A stretch of 64,000 nt of DNA. It comes from Streptacidiphilus jeojiense. Lineage in GTDB: Bacteria > Actinomycetota > Actinomycetes > Streptomycetales > Streptomycetaceae. The position numbers and the translations under genes were made by a program. Each line of letters begins with the position of its first letter. Position 1 is the stretch's first letter. Positions 32,158 to 40,603 of the stretch are shown in pieces. The stretch is taken from positions 62,001 to 126,000 of the forward strand of contig NZ_JOEH01000021.1 of NCBI RefSeq assembly GCF_000719095.1. Direction: 5' to 3'. The notes under the pieces were generated by a model, which saw nothing but the letters and a program-made list of their open reading frames with translations, was not told the origin of the DNA and ran no database searches.

Positions 32158-33309
32158 TCAGCGGTCTGCCGTGGTCGGCACCGGGGTGAGGTGACGGGTG
32201 CGGGACGGCTCCCCGGCCAGCACCCCCTCGCGGCGCAGCAGCGGGAGCACCCCCTCGCCGAACCAGTGCGCCTCCTCCAGATGCGGCTGGCCGGAGAGCA
32301 GGACGTGCTCCACGCCCAGGGCGTGGTACTCGGCCAGCCGTTCGGCGACCTGCTGGTGGCTGCCGACCAGGGCGGTCCCGGCGTGCCGGCGCAGCAGGCC
32401 GAAACCGGCCCAGAGGTTGGGCGACACCTCCAGTGCGTCGCGTCGGCCGCCGTGCAGGGCGGTCATCCGGCGCTGCCCCTCGGAGCTGGTGCGCGCGGCC
32501 CGGGCCTGCGCCAGCGCGACGGCCTGCGGGTCCATCGCGGCCAGCAGCCGGTCGGCCTGGGCCCAGGCCTCGGCGGCGGTGTCCCGGGTGATCACGTGCA
32601 CCCGGACGCCGAAGCCGACGCTGCGGCCCTGACGCTGCGCCAGCTCCCGTACCGAGGCCAGCCTCGGCGCCAGTTCGCCGGGCGGCTCGCCCCAGCTGAG
32701 ATGGACGTCGGCGTGGGCGGCGGCGATCCGCAGGGCCGGCGCGGAGGAGCCGCCGAGCAGGACCGGGGGTATCGGGTCGGGCGCCTCGGCGACGGTCGCG
32801 CCGCGCACCCGGTAGTGCTCGCCGTCGTGGTCCAGCGGTTCGCCGGACCAGGCGCCGCGCAGCACGGTCAGCCACTCCTCGGTGCGGGCGTAGCGGGCGT
32901 CGTGGTCCAGCCAGTCGCCGAAGCGCCGCTGCTCCTCGTCGTCGGAGCCGGTGACGACGTTGAGCAGCAGCCGGCCGCCGGAGACCCGTTGGAAGGTGGC
33001 GGCCATCTGGGCGGCCAGAGTCGGGTTGAGCGCGTCCGGGCGCAGGGCGACGACGAAGCGGATCCGCCGGGTCTCCCTGAGCAGCGCGGCGGTGGTGATC
33101 CAGGGGTCCTCGCACCAGGTCCCGGCCGGGGTGAGCAGCGACTCGAAGCCCAGCCGCTCGGCGGCCCTGGCCACGTCGGCGAGGTAGTCGATGTCCGGGG
33201 CCCGGTCGGTGGGGCGGGGCGCGGCGGTGGCGATGCGGGAATGCACCCAGCCGACCACGTCCCGGCCGTCGCCCGAGGTGGGCAGGTACCAGTGCGGATG
33301 CAGGGCCAT
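32158..33309 (-). CDS. ssuD: Alkanesulfonate monooxygenase (SsuD-type LLM flavoprotein)
   Basis: This 383-residue TIM-barrel flavoenzyme of the luciferase-like family matches SsuD in length and sequence: LGFESLLTPAGTWCEDPWIT, RFVVALRPDALNPTLAAQMA, LLLNVVTGSDDEEQRRFGDW, ARYARTEEWLTVLRGAWSGE and PPVLLGGSSAPALRIAA. SsuD uses reduced FMN to split sulfonates into sulfite and aldehyde. ATG 33309 is chosen for its GAGGAGGA site. It lies upstream of the flavin reductase (49-base gap), the usual SsuD-SsuE pairing. Confidence 0.92.
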   Translation of the reverse strand: MALHPHWYLPTSGDGRDVVGWVHSRIATAAPRPTDRAPDIDYLADVARAAERLGFESLLTPAGTWCEDPWITTAALLRETRRIRFVVALRPDALNPTLAAQMAATFQRVSGGRLLLNVVTGSDDEEQRRFGDWLDHDARYARTEEWLTVLRGAWSGEPLDHDGEHYRVRGATVAEAPDPIPPVLLGGSSAPALRIAAAHADVHLSWGEPPGELAPRLASVRELAQRQGRSVGFGVRVHVITRDTAAEAWAQADRLLAAMDPQAVALAQARAARTSSEGQRRMTALHGGRRDALEVSPNLWAGFGLLRRHAGTALVGSHQQVAERLAEYHALGVEHVLLSGQPHLEEAHWFGEGVLPLLRREGVLAGEPSRTRHLTPVPTTADR

Positions 33310-33397
33310 GGAACGGTCCTCCTCGGGCGAACGGACGGATGCTGCGGAGAGACGGTGCGGAGACAGGGTGCGGGGACATGGTGCTGCGGACGGGTCG

Positions 33398-34153
33398 TCA
33401 GTCGGTGGACGGCTGGTGGAGGGTGACCACGTTGGTGCGGTGCGAACCGGCCCGCAGCCGCTCCAGCCACAGCACGACCGTCGCCGCGACACTGCGGTGC
33501 GAGATGTCGTTGAGGGAGTCGTGCCGCCCGTCCGCGACGGTGGCCAGCGCGGCCTCCGGCAGCCGCGCCGCCAACTCCCGCGCGGTGGCGACGGGGCTGA
33601 CCGGGTCGGCCTCGCCGTGCACCAGCAGCACCGGCAGCGCGGCCAGCCCTGCGACGGCCTGCGCGGCCTCGGCCGCGAGGTCCGGTGCGACCGGGGCGTC
33701 CAGCGCGGTCCGGTCGAACAGCGGGTCGGCGGCCAGTCGGCCGCGGTGCGTCGGGCATGCTGTACGGGCCGTCAACTGCTCGTCCCAGTCACCGGTTGAA
33801 GGGGCGTCATTGACGGTGGGGACGCCCACCAGCAGCAGCGCGTCCGGGGTGGCCGACGGGTGGGCGGCGACGGCGAGGGCCCGCAGCGCCCCGGTGTCGG
33901 AGCCGGCCAGCACCAGCGGTGCGGCCGCCCCCTGGGCGACCTGGGCGACGTCGGCCGCGGTCCGCTCGGTGTCGGAGGCCCGGTCCAGCTCCAGGACGTG
34001 CACCACATAGGCGTCGGCCGACAGCCTGCGGCCCAGCCGCTCGTACACCCCGGGGTGCTCGCCGCGGCCGGGGAGCAGCACGACCGTGCCGCGCTGCAGC
34101 AGGCCTTCGGACGGGTACCAGCTGGCGGTGCGGGTGGCGACAGGGGCGGTCAT
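33398..34153 (-). CDS. Alpha/beta hydrolase with Asp in the nucleophile elbow
   Basis: This 251-residue protein has an alpha/beta-hydrolase fold. The nucleophile elbow is LAGSDTGALRA, so the central residue of G-x-D-x-G is aspartate, as in haloalkane dehalogenases and epoxide hydrolases, rather than serine. The later acid and base are HGEADPVSP and DGRHDSLND. The oxyanion segment VVLLPGRGEHPGVYERL is near residue 30. Its ATG overlaps the stop of the upstream LLM gene by four bases. A role in processing an organosulfur compound is suggested by the operon. Gene start and frame are secure; activity is inferred. Confidence 0.85.
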   Translation of the reverse strand: MTAPVATRTASWYPSEGLLQRGTVVLLPGRGEHPGVYERLGRRLSADAYVVHVLELDRASDTERTAADVAQVAQGAAAPLVLAGSDTGALRALAVAAHPSATPDALLLVGVPTVNDAPSTGDWDEQLTARTACPTHRGRLAADPLFDRTALDAPVAPDLAAEAAQAVAGLAALPVLLVHGEADPVSPVATARELAARLPEAALATVADGRHDSLNDISHRSVAATVVLWLERLRAGSHRTNVVTLHQPSTD

Positions 34154-35352
34154 CGGGCACCCGCCACGGCGACCCGGGCGTCGGCGGAGCCGGCACCGGT
34201 CGAGCTGGCACCGGTCGAGTCGGTACCGGTCGAGCCGGCACCGGCGGCGCGGTCGCGGCGGGCGACCTCCGCGCGCACCAGCGGCAGCAGTTCGCGGCCG
34301 TAGTCCAGCGCGTCCTCCAGCGGGTCGTAGCCGCGGATCAGCAGGGTGGTCACCCCGATGTCGACGTAGTCGAGCAGTGCCTGGGCCACCGTCTCCGGGG
34401 TCCCCACCAGCGCGGTCGAGTTGCCGGCGGCGCCGGTGGCGGCGGCCGGGGCGGTCCACAGCGCCCGGTCGTGCAGCTCGCCCTTGGCCGCGGCGGCCAG
34501 CAGCCGCTGCGAGCCGGCGTTCTGCGGCTGCGCGCCGGGGCCGGTGGGCAGGATGTCGCGGCGGCTGCCGACGAAGGAGCCGGCCGCGCCCCGGGACCTG
34601 ATGGTGTCCAGGATGCCGTGGGCGCGTTCCCAGGCGGCCTCCTCGGTGGCGCCCAGGATCGGCCGGAACGAGACGCTGATCCGCGGCGGGGTGGTCCGGC
34701 CCGCCGCCAGCGCGGCGGCGCGGACCGAGGCGATCTGCTCGGCGGTCTCCGCCAGCGGCTCGCCCCACAGCGCGAAGACGTCGGCGTGCTTGCCGCCGAC
34801 CCGGTAGGCGGCGGCCGAGGAGCCGCCGAAGTACAGCGGGATGCGCGGCTGCTGGGCCGGCTTCACCTCGGAGTGGAAGTCGGCGAAGCGGTAGTAGGTC
34901 CCGTCCAGCCCGAAGGGCTCGTCCTCGGTCCAGGAGCGGGTGAGGATGTCCAGGTACTCGTCGGTGCGCTGGTAGCGCTCGTCCTTGGGCAGGTGGTCGC
35001 CGTCGCGGCGCTGCTCGGCGTCGTGGCCGCCGGTGATGATGTGCACGGCGACCCGGCCGCCGGAGAACTGGTCCAGGGTGGCGAAGGTGCGGGCGGCCAG
35101 GGTCGGTGCGACGAAGCCCGGGCGGTGCGCGACCAGCAGTCCCAACCTCTCGGTGTGGGCCGCGACATGGGCGGCGACCTGGGTGCCGTCCGGGCTGCTG
35201 GAGCCGTAGCCGATCAGGATCCGGTCGAAGCCGGCCTGCTCGTGGGCCTGGGCGAAGCGGCGGGTGTAGTCGGGGTCGACGACCGGGCCGCTGGGCGGAC
35301 GGGTCTCGGAGACGTCCCGAGTTCCGATCATTCCGATGAACTCGACTGGCAT
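34150..35352 (-). CDS. LLM-class flavin monooxygenase (second paralogue)
   Basis: This 400-residue luciferase-like flavoprotein shows PVEFIGMIGTRDVSE at the N-terminus, AHEQAGFDRILIGYGSSSPDG, RLGLLVAHRPGFVAPTLAAR, VAVHIITGGHDAEQRRDGD and PRIPLYFGGSSAAAYRVGGK. It is clearly paralogous to the protein at 36538-37632. The last 25 residues are a Ser/Thr/Gly/Ala repeat encoded by a 15-bp tandem repeat and absent from that paralogue. Relatives act in sulfur scavenging (SsuD/MsuD/SfnG types). It overlaps the hydrolase gene by four bases. Confidence 0.9.
   Translation of the reverse strand: MPVEFIGMIGTRDVSETRPPSGPVVDPDYTRRFAQAHEQAGFDRILIGYGSSSPDGTQVAAHVAAHTERLGLLVAHRPGFVAPTLAARTFATLDQFSGGRVAVHIITGGHDAEQRRDGDHLPKDERYQRTDEYLDILTRSWTEDEPFGLDGTYYRFADFHSEVKPAQQPRIPLYFGGSSAAAYRVGGKHADVFALWGEPLAETAEQIASVRAAALAAGRTTPPRISVSFRPILGATEEAAWERAHGILDTIRSRGAAGSFVGSRRDILPTGPGAQPQNAGSQRLLAAAAKGELHDRALWTAPAAATGAAGNSTALVGTPETVAQALLDYVDIGVTTLLIRGYDPLEDALDYGRELLPLVRAEVARRDRAAGAGSTGTDSTGASSTGAGSADARVAVAGAR
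34187..34244. repeat. 15-bp tandem repeat at a gene's 3' end
   Basis: The unit GAGCCGGCACCGGTC occurs nearly four times (34187-34201, 34202-34216, 34217-34231, and 13 bases of a fourth to 34244) with one or two changes per copy. It stays in frame and encodes an S-T-G-A/T-D/S repeat at the C-terminus of the LLM protein. Confidence 0.85.
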
Positions 35353-35356
35353 GGGG

Positions 35357-36541
35357 TCAGTTGCCTTTCACAGAAGTGGCGACCGGGCCGAGTGCGGCCC
35401 GTCCGGCGGCGAGCAGGGACATGTCGTCCTGCGGGGTGTGCACCCGGCTGCAGAGGACGTCGCGGTGGTGCCGCTGCAGCGGGTTGTCATAGGTGAGTCC
35501 GTGGTTGCCGACCAGGGCGACGGCCTGTTCGACGGCGCCGATGGCGGCGCGGGTGCCGAGCACCTTGGCGCCGCCGGCCTGCCGGGCCGCCGCCGGGTCG
35601 CCCGCGTCGACGTCCGCGGCCAGGGCGCGGACCAGGCGTTCGGCACCGCTGAGGGCGATGTCGATCTCGCCGACCGCGGTCTGGAAGCGGGGCAGGGTGG
35701 CCAGCGGGGCGCCGAGGGCGCTGGGGACGCGCTCGTGCAGGAAGCCGGTCAGCCACTGCTGGGCGGCCCGGGCGACGCCCAGGTAGAGCGCGGTCAGCCC
35801 GAGCGAGTTCCAGGCCCCGCCGGTCTCGTCCCGGCCGCCGCCGCTGCCGGGCTCGGCAAGACCGGCGACCTGGCCCAGCGGCACCCGCACCGCCTCCAGC
35901 AGCACGTCGTCGCTGCGCGAGGCGCGCAGGCCCAGATGGTTCCAGGTGGGCAGCACGGTGACGCCCTCGCTGCCGCCGCGGACCAGGAACGACCCGACCC
36001 GGGGCACCGGCTCGTCGGTGCGTGCCCAGACCAGCATCCAGCCCAGTGCCTCGGCGCCGGTGGAGAAGATCTTGTGGCCGGTCAGCTCCCAGTGGTCGCC
36101 GCGCGGCACCGCCACCGTCCGCGGCAGCCCGCCGCGCACCGGCGAGCCCAGCTCCGGCTCCACCCGCAGCGCGTTGACCAGCACCGGGCGGGTGGTGGAC
36201 TCGTGCAGCAGCAGCTCGTAGGACTCTTGCGGCCAGTCGCTGGAGCGGGTCTGGGCGGCATGGGTGAACAGGGTCATCGCCGTCACCAGGGCGACCGCGG
36301 GATCGCCGGCGCCGAGCGCCTGGAGGATGCGCACGGTGTCGGCCAGCCCCGCGCCTGGGCCGCCGTGGGCACGGCCGACGGTGGCGGTCAGCAGCCCGGC
36401 CTGGTGGACCGCGGCGACGCCCCGGTAGGGGAAGCGGGCGTCGCGGTCGTGCTCGGCGGCGTCGGCCGCCAGTACGGCGGTGAGCTCCGGGAGCCGGTCC
36501 AGGGCCGGTGGGGTCAGCTCCAGCAGCGGCGGGGAGCTCAT
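35357..36541 (-). CDS. Acyl-CoA-dehydrogenase-fold flavoprotein (SfnB/DszC type)
   Basis: This 394-residue protein has the acyl-CoA dehydrogenase fold (DARFPYRGVAAVHQAGLLTA, HWELTGHKIFSTGAEALGWM, LPTWNHLGLRASRSDDV, VALVGNHGLTYDNPLQRHHR). The usual catalytic glutamate region is not obvious. Members of this branch that sit with LLM monooxygenases are reduced-flavin-dependent oxygenases for organosulfur compounds, such as SfnB and DszC. It overlaps the upstream LLM gene by four bases and is 4 bases from the downstream one, so it is tightly coexpressed with both. Confidence 0.88.
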   Translation of the reverse strand: MSSPPLLELTPPALDRLPELTAVLAADAAEHDRDARFPYRGVAAVHQAGLLTATVGRAHGGPGAGLADTVRILQALGAGDPAVALVTAMTLFTHAAQTRSSDWPQESYELLLHESTTRPVLVNALRVEPELGSPVRGGLPRTVAVPRGDHWELTGHKIFSTGAEALGWMLVWARTDEPVPRVGSFLVRGGSEGVTVLPTWNHLGLRASRSDDVLLEAVRVPLGQVAGLAEPGSGGGRDETGGAWNSLGLTALYLGVARAAQQWLTGFLHERVPSALGAPLATLPRFQTAVGEIDIALSGAERLVRALAADVDAGDPAAARQAGGAKVLGTRAAIGAVEQAVALVGNHGLTYDNPLQRHHRDVLCSRVHTPQDDMSLLAAGRAALGPVATSVKGN

Positions 36542-37632
36542 GCGTCGACCAGCACCCGGTTGCCGACGAACTGCTGACGTTCCGTCTGCTCGCGGACCAG
36601 GGACACCAGGGTGCCGTAGTCGCGGGCGTCCGCCAGCGGGTCGAAGCCGCGGATCAGCAGGGTGCCGACGCCCAGCGCGGTGTAGTCCAGCAGCGACTCG
36701 GCGACCTGCTCGTAGGAGCCGACCAGCGCGGTCGAGTTCCCGGCGGCGCCGGTGGCCTTGGCCACCGCGGTCCACAGCCGCTTGTCGTGGACGTCGCCCT
36801 TGGCGGCGGCGTTCAGCAGCCGCTGCGAGCCCTCCTGGGCCGAGTGGTCCAGGTTGATGACCTTGCGCAGCTCGCCGGCCCGCTCCTTGGTGAGCCGCAG
36901 GATCTCCTCGGCGCGCTGCCAGGCCTCGGCCTCGGTCGCGGCCGGGATCGGGCGCAGGCTGACGCTGAACCTGGGCTCGCGGCCGTGCGGCGCGGCGGCC
37001 TCGCGCACCTGCTGGATCCGCTCGGCGATGCCGGCCAGCGGCTCGCCCCAGAAGGCGTAGACGTCGGCGTGCTTGGCCCCGGCCCGCACCGCGTCCTCGG
37101 AGGCCCCGCCGAAGTACACCGGGATCGGACGGGACGGCAGCAGCGCCGACCTCCCACCGCGGACCTGGTAGAACTCGCCGTCGTAGTCGAAGGGTTCGGT
37201 GGCCGTCCAGGTCTTCCTGACCACGTCCAGGAACTCGTCGGTGCGCCGGTAGCGGGTCGGCTTGTCGCTCAGGTCGCCGTCCCTGGCCTGGTCGGCGTCG
37301 TCGCCGCCGGTGATCACGTGCAGCGCGATCCGGCCCGGGTGGAAGGCGTCCAGGGTGGCGTACTTGCGGGCGGCCAGGGTGGGCGAGACGAAGCCGGGGC
37401 GGTGCGCCAGCAGCACGCCCAGCCTGTCGGTGTGGGTCAGCACCTGGTCGGCGACGGTGAAGCCGTCGGGGCTGGCGGAGGAGTGCGCGACCAGCACCCG
37501 GTCGAAGCCGGCCGTCTCGTGCGCCCGGGCCAGCTCCTTCACATAGCCGGGGTCGATGGCGTTCCAGGAACTGCCGCCGCCGGACTCGCTGAAGGGGGCG
37601 GTGGCGGCTATGCCGATGAACTCGATGGACAT
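36538..37632 (-). CDS. LLM-class flavin monooxygenase (first paralogue)
   Basis: This 364-residue protein is close to the paralogue at 34150 (SIEFIGIAATAPFSE, LARAHETAGFDRVLVAHSSA, RLGVLLAHRPGFVSPTLAAR, IALHVITGGDDADQARDGDL, RPIPVYFGGASEDAVRAGAK). It probably oxidises a sulfonate or other organosulfur substrate using FMNH2 from the operon's reductase. It starts 46 bases after the ABC ATPase gene; that gap is AT-rich and contains no clear hairpin. Confidence 0.9.
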   Translation of the reverse strand: MSIEFIGIAATAPFSESGGGSSWNAIDPGYVKELARAHETAGFDRVLVAHSSASPDGFTVADQVLTHTDRLGVLLAHRPGFVSPTLAARKYATLDAFHPGRIALHVITGGDDADQARDGDLSDKPTRYRRTDEFLDVVRKTWTATEPFDYDGEFYQVRGGRSALLPSRPIPVYFGGASEDAVRAGAKHADVYAFWGEPLAGIAERIQQVREAAAPHGREPRFSVSLRPIPAATEAEAWQRAEEILRLTKERAGELRKVINLDHSAQEGSQRLLNAAAKGDVHDKRLWTAVAKATGAAGNSTALVGSYEQVAESLLDYTALGVGTLLIRGFDPLADARDYGTLVSLVREQTERQQFVGNRVLVDA

Positions 37633-37678
37633 GGCTGTCCCTTCTGTTCTGGATCTTTGTCGATTAATTGATCAGTCG

Positions 37679-38710
37679 TCAGCGGGTGAGCATGGGCTCG
37701 GTCTTCGTGAGCCCGGCCCGCCAGTCGTCCGCGTGGTGGCAGGCCACCTCGCGACTGCCGACCCGGGGCTGCAGGGAGGGCTGCGCCCGGCAGGCCTCCT
37801 CTGCGAACCGGCAGCGCGCCGCGAAGCCGCAGCCCTCGGCCGGCTGCGCCAGCGTCCAGGCCGGGCGCGGCAGCCCCGCCCGCAGCTGGGCCGGGTGCAG
37901 GTCGTGCTCGCGGCGCACGCTCGGCGCGGAGGCGGTGAGCAGCGCGGTGTAGGGGTGCAGCGGTTGCGACAGCACCTCGGTGGTCGGGCCCTGTTCGACC
38001 AGCCGTCCGCGGTAGAGCACCGCGATCCGGTCGGCGATCCCGGCCAGCGAGCTGAGGTCGTGCGAGATCACCACGACCGCCAGGTCCAGCTCGGTCCGCA
38101 GCCGGTCGAACAGCCGCAGCACATGGTTGCGGTTGGACGCGTCCAGGGCGCTGACCGGCTCGTCGGCCAGCAGCAGCCGGGGCCGGGTGACCACGGCGCG
38201 GGCGATGGCGACCCGCTGCCGCTGGCCGCCGGAGAGCTGACCGGGCAGCCTGTCCGCCAGGGCGGCGTCCAGGCCGACCTGCTGCAGTGCCCCGAGCACC
38301 CGGTCGGCCCGCTCCTCGCGGCCGGCCCGTCCGGCAGCGACGGCCAGTGGCTCGCCGATCAGTTCACGTACCGTCAGATCGGGGTCCAGCGACCGCAGCG
38401 GGTCCTGGAACAGGTACTGCACCGCGCCCGAGCGGCGGAACTCGCGCAGCGCCCGTCCGCGCAGACCGGTGACCTCGGCGCCGTCGACCAGGATCCGTCC
38501 GCCGGTGACCGGGGACAGCCCGACCACCGAGCGGGCCAGGGTGGTCTTGCCCGAGCCGGTCTCACCGATCACGCCCAGGATCTCGCCGGCCCGGGCCTGC
38601 AGCGACACCCCGTGCAGCACCTGCTGCCCGGGCCGGCCGGCCCGCCGGCCGAAGGCCACACTCAGGTCCTCGACCTGGAGCAGCGCGTCCGTGCTCTGTT
38701 CCGCGGTCAT
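37679..38710 (-). CDS. ABC importer ATPase (DppF-like)
   Basis: This 343-residue ATPase of the peptide/nickel importer class has Walker A GETGSGKTT, signature LSGGQRQRVAIAR, Walker B LLLADEPVSALD and the switch in VVISHDLSS. The C-terminal oligopeptide-type extension (CGFAARCRFAEEACRAQP) has four cysteines and may bind an iron-sulfur cluster as in DppD/DppF homologues. Its ATG overlaps the upstream ATPase stop (ATGA). It is part of a five-gene importer. Confidence 0.94.
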   Translation of the reverse strand: MTAEQSTDALLQVEDLSVAFGRRAGRPGQQVLHGVSLQARAGEILGVIGETGSGKTTLARSVVGLSPVTGGRILVDGAEVTGLRGRALREFRRSGAVQYLFQDPLRSLDPDLTVRELIGEPLAVAAGRAGREERADRVLGALQQVGLDAALADRLPGQLSGGQRQRVAIARAVVTRPRLLLADEPVSALDASNRNHVLRLFDRLRTELDLAVVVISHDLSSLAGIADRIAVLYRGRLVEQGPTTEVLSQPLHPYTALLTASAPSVRREHDLHPAQLRAGLPRPAWTLAQPAEGCGFAARCRFAEEACRAQPSLQPRVGSREVACHHADDWRAGLTKTEPMLTR

Positions 38711-39732
38711 GCGGTCACCTCCTCGCGTCCGGTTCCGGCCAGCGCCAAGTCGTCCGCGCGCACGCAGCGGGTCCTGCGGCCCTCGCCGGCCGGGCGCAGC
38801 GGCACCGGCTGGTCGCTGCGGCACTGCGGCGCCGCGTACTCGCAGCGGTCCGCGAACCGGCAGCCGGTGGGGGCCTCGCCCGCCTCCGGCGGCCGTCCGG
38901 GGATGACGGCGAGTTCGCGCCGCCCCCAGTCGCCGATGGAGGCCACCCGCAGCAGCGCCTCGGTGTAGGGGTGGGCCGGGGCCGCCAGCACCTGCTCGGT
39001 GGGGCCGTCCTCGACCACCTCGCCGGCGTAGAACACCAGGATCCGGTCGCAGACCTCGGCGACCACCGCCAGGTCGTGGCTGACCAGCAGCAGCGCCAGG
39101 CCGCGCTCGGCGCGCAGCTGCGCCAGCAGGTCCAGCACCTCCGCCTGGACCACGGTGTCCAGCGCCGTGGTGGCCTCGTCCGCCACCAGCAGCTCGGGGT
39201 CGCCGGCGACCGCGGTGGCGATCAGCACCCGCTGCAGCATTCCGCCGGACAGTTCGAAGGGGTAGCGGTGGAACACCTCCTCCGGCTGGTGCAGCCCGAC
39301 CGCGCCCAGCAGCTGCACCGCCCGCTCCCGGGCCTCGGACCGGGACAGGCCCTGGCGCACCCGCAGCGGTTCGGCCAGCTGCCGACCCACCGTCAGCGAG
39401 GGGTTGAGGTAGGAGGCCGGGTCCTGGAACACCGCGCCGAGCCGCTGCCCGCGCAGCCGCTCCCAGCCGCGCCGGTCCAGCGCGGTGAGCTCGGTGTCGC
39501 CCAGCCGGGCCGTCCCCTCGGCGACGGCGCAGCCGGGAGGCAGCACCCCGAGGACGGAGCGGCAGGTCAGCGTCTTGCCGCTGCCGGACTCGCCGACCAG
39601 ACCGACCGACTCCCCGGCCCTGACCGTGAAGGAGACGTCGCGCACGGCCTCGGTCCGGCCGCCGTTGACGGTGATCCGCAGACCCTCCACGGCCAGTACC
39701 TCCGGGGCCTGTTCAGGCGGCGACAGCGGCAT
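38707..39732 (-). CDS. ABC importer ATPase (DppD-like)
   Basis: This 341-residue ATPase has Walker A GESGSGKTL, signature LSGGMLQRVLIA, Walker B LLVADEATTALD and the switch in LVSHDLAVV. It has the cysteine-rich oligopeptide-type C-terminus (CRFADRCEYAAPQC). AGGAGAAGG lies before ATG 39732, inside the end of the upstream permease gene (20-base overlap). It pairs with the DppF-like ATPase downstream. Confidence 0.94.
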   Translation of the reverse strand: MPLSPPEQAPEVLAVEGLRITVNGGRTEAVRDVSFTVRAGESVGLVGESGSGKTLTCRSVLGVLPPGCAVAEGTARLGDTELTALDRRGWERLRGQRLGAVFQDPASYLNPSLTVGRQLAEPLRVRQGLSRSEARERAVQLLGAVGLHQPEEVFHRYPFELSGGMLQRVLIATAVAGDPELLVADEATTALDTVVQAEVLDLLAQLRAERGLALLLVSHDLAVVAEVCDRILVFYAGEVVEDGPTEQVLAAPAHPYTEALLRVASIGDWGRRELAVIPGRPPEAGEAPTGCRFADRCEYAAPQCRSDQPVPLRPAGEGRRTRCVRADDLALAGTGREEVTA

Positions 39733-40603
39733 CGGCCTTCTCCTCTCGGACGGGGGCGGTGGCCGCGGCCCGGACCGGACGCACCGCGTCCGCGGCGCCG
39801 CCGTCCCGCAGGGCGTCCGCCAGCAGGTGCAGCGCACCGACGGTCAGCATGATCAGCACCCCGGGCAGTACCGGGGCCCAGGGCTGCTGGGCCAGGAAGC
39901 CCAGGTCGGAGGCGAGCATCCCGCCCCAGGTGGGTGCGGGCGGCTGGACCCCCAGGCCGAGGAAGGTCAGCGAGGTGACCGTGAGCAGGCTGGTCGCCAG
40001 CGCCTGGGCGGTGGTCACCGCCACGGTCGGCAGCACCTTGCTCCAGATGTGACGGCGCAGCACCCAGCTGCGCGAGGCCCCCATCAGCTCGGCCGCCTCC
40101 ACGTAGGGGACCTGACGCAGCCCCAGCGCGGCGGCCCGGGTGACCCGGAAGAACAGCGGGGCCAGCAGTACGCCCAGGGCCAGCATCGCCTGGTGCAGTC
40201 CGTTGCCCAGCACGCCGACCGCCGCGATGGCGAACAGCGTGAACGGCAGTGCCATCAGCGCGTCGACGGCCCGCAGCGCGGTCCACTCGAAGACCCGGCC
40301 GAGCCAGAGCGAGGCCAGCCCCGGGACGATGCCGAGCACCAGCGCCGCCCCGACGGCCTCCAGCGCGCCGGCCACCGACAGACCGGTGCCGGAGAGCAGC
40401 CGGCTGAGCACGTCGCGGCCCAGGTAGTCGGTGCCCAGCAGATGGGCGCCGCTGGGTCCCTGGAGGACGTGGGCGGTGTCCTGGGCCAGCGGGTCCTGCG
40501 GCGCCAACTGCCCGCCGAACACCGCAAGCAGGGCCACCAGCAGCAGCACCGCCAGCGCGCCGCGGGCGACCGGGACCCGCAGGGTGTTCCGCAGCGTCCT
40601 CAT
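39713..40603 (-). CDS. ABC importer permease (DppC-like)
   Basis: This 296-residue permease has an N-terminal segment APQDPLAQDTAHVLQGPSGA followed by HLLGTDYLGRDVLSRLLSG, the standard DppC signature. It has about six membrane helices and an EAA-like loop (VEAAELMGASRSWVLRRHIW). The C-terminal 25 residues are charged. It overlaps the DppB-like gene upstream by four bases. Confidence 0.93.
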   Translation of the reverse strand: MRTLRNTLRVPVARGALAVLLLVALLAVFGGQLAPQDPLAQDTAHVLQGPSGAHLLGTDYLGRDVLSRLLSGTGLSVAGALEAVGAALVLGIVPGLASLWLGRVFEWTALRAVDALMALPFTLFAIAAVGVLGNGLHQAMLALGVLLAPLFFRVTRAAALGLRQVPYVEAAELMGASRSWVLRRHIWSKVLPTVAVTTAQALATSLLTVTSLTFLGLGVQPPAPTWGGMLASDLGFLAQQPWAPVLPGVLIMLTVGALHLLADALRDGGAADAVRPVRAAATAPVREEKADAAVAA

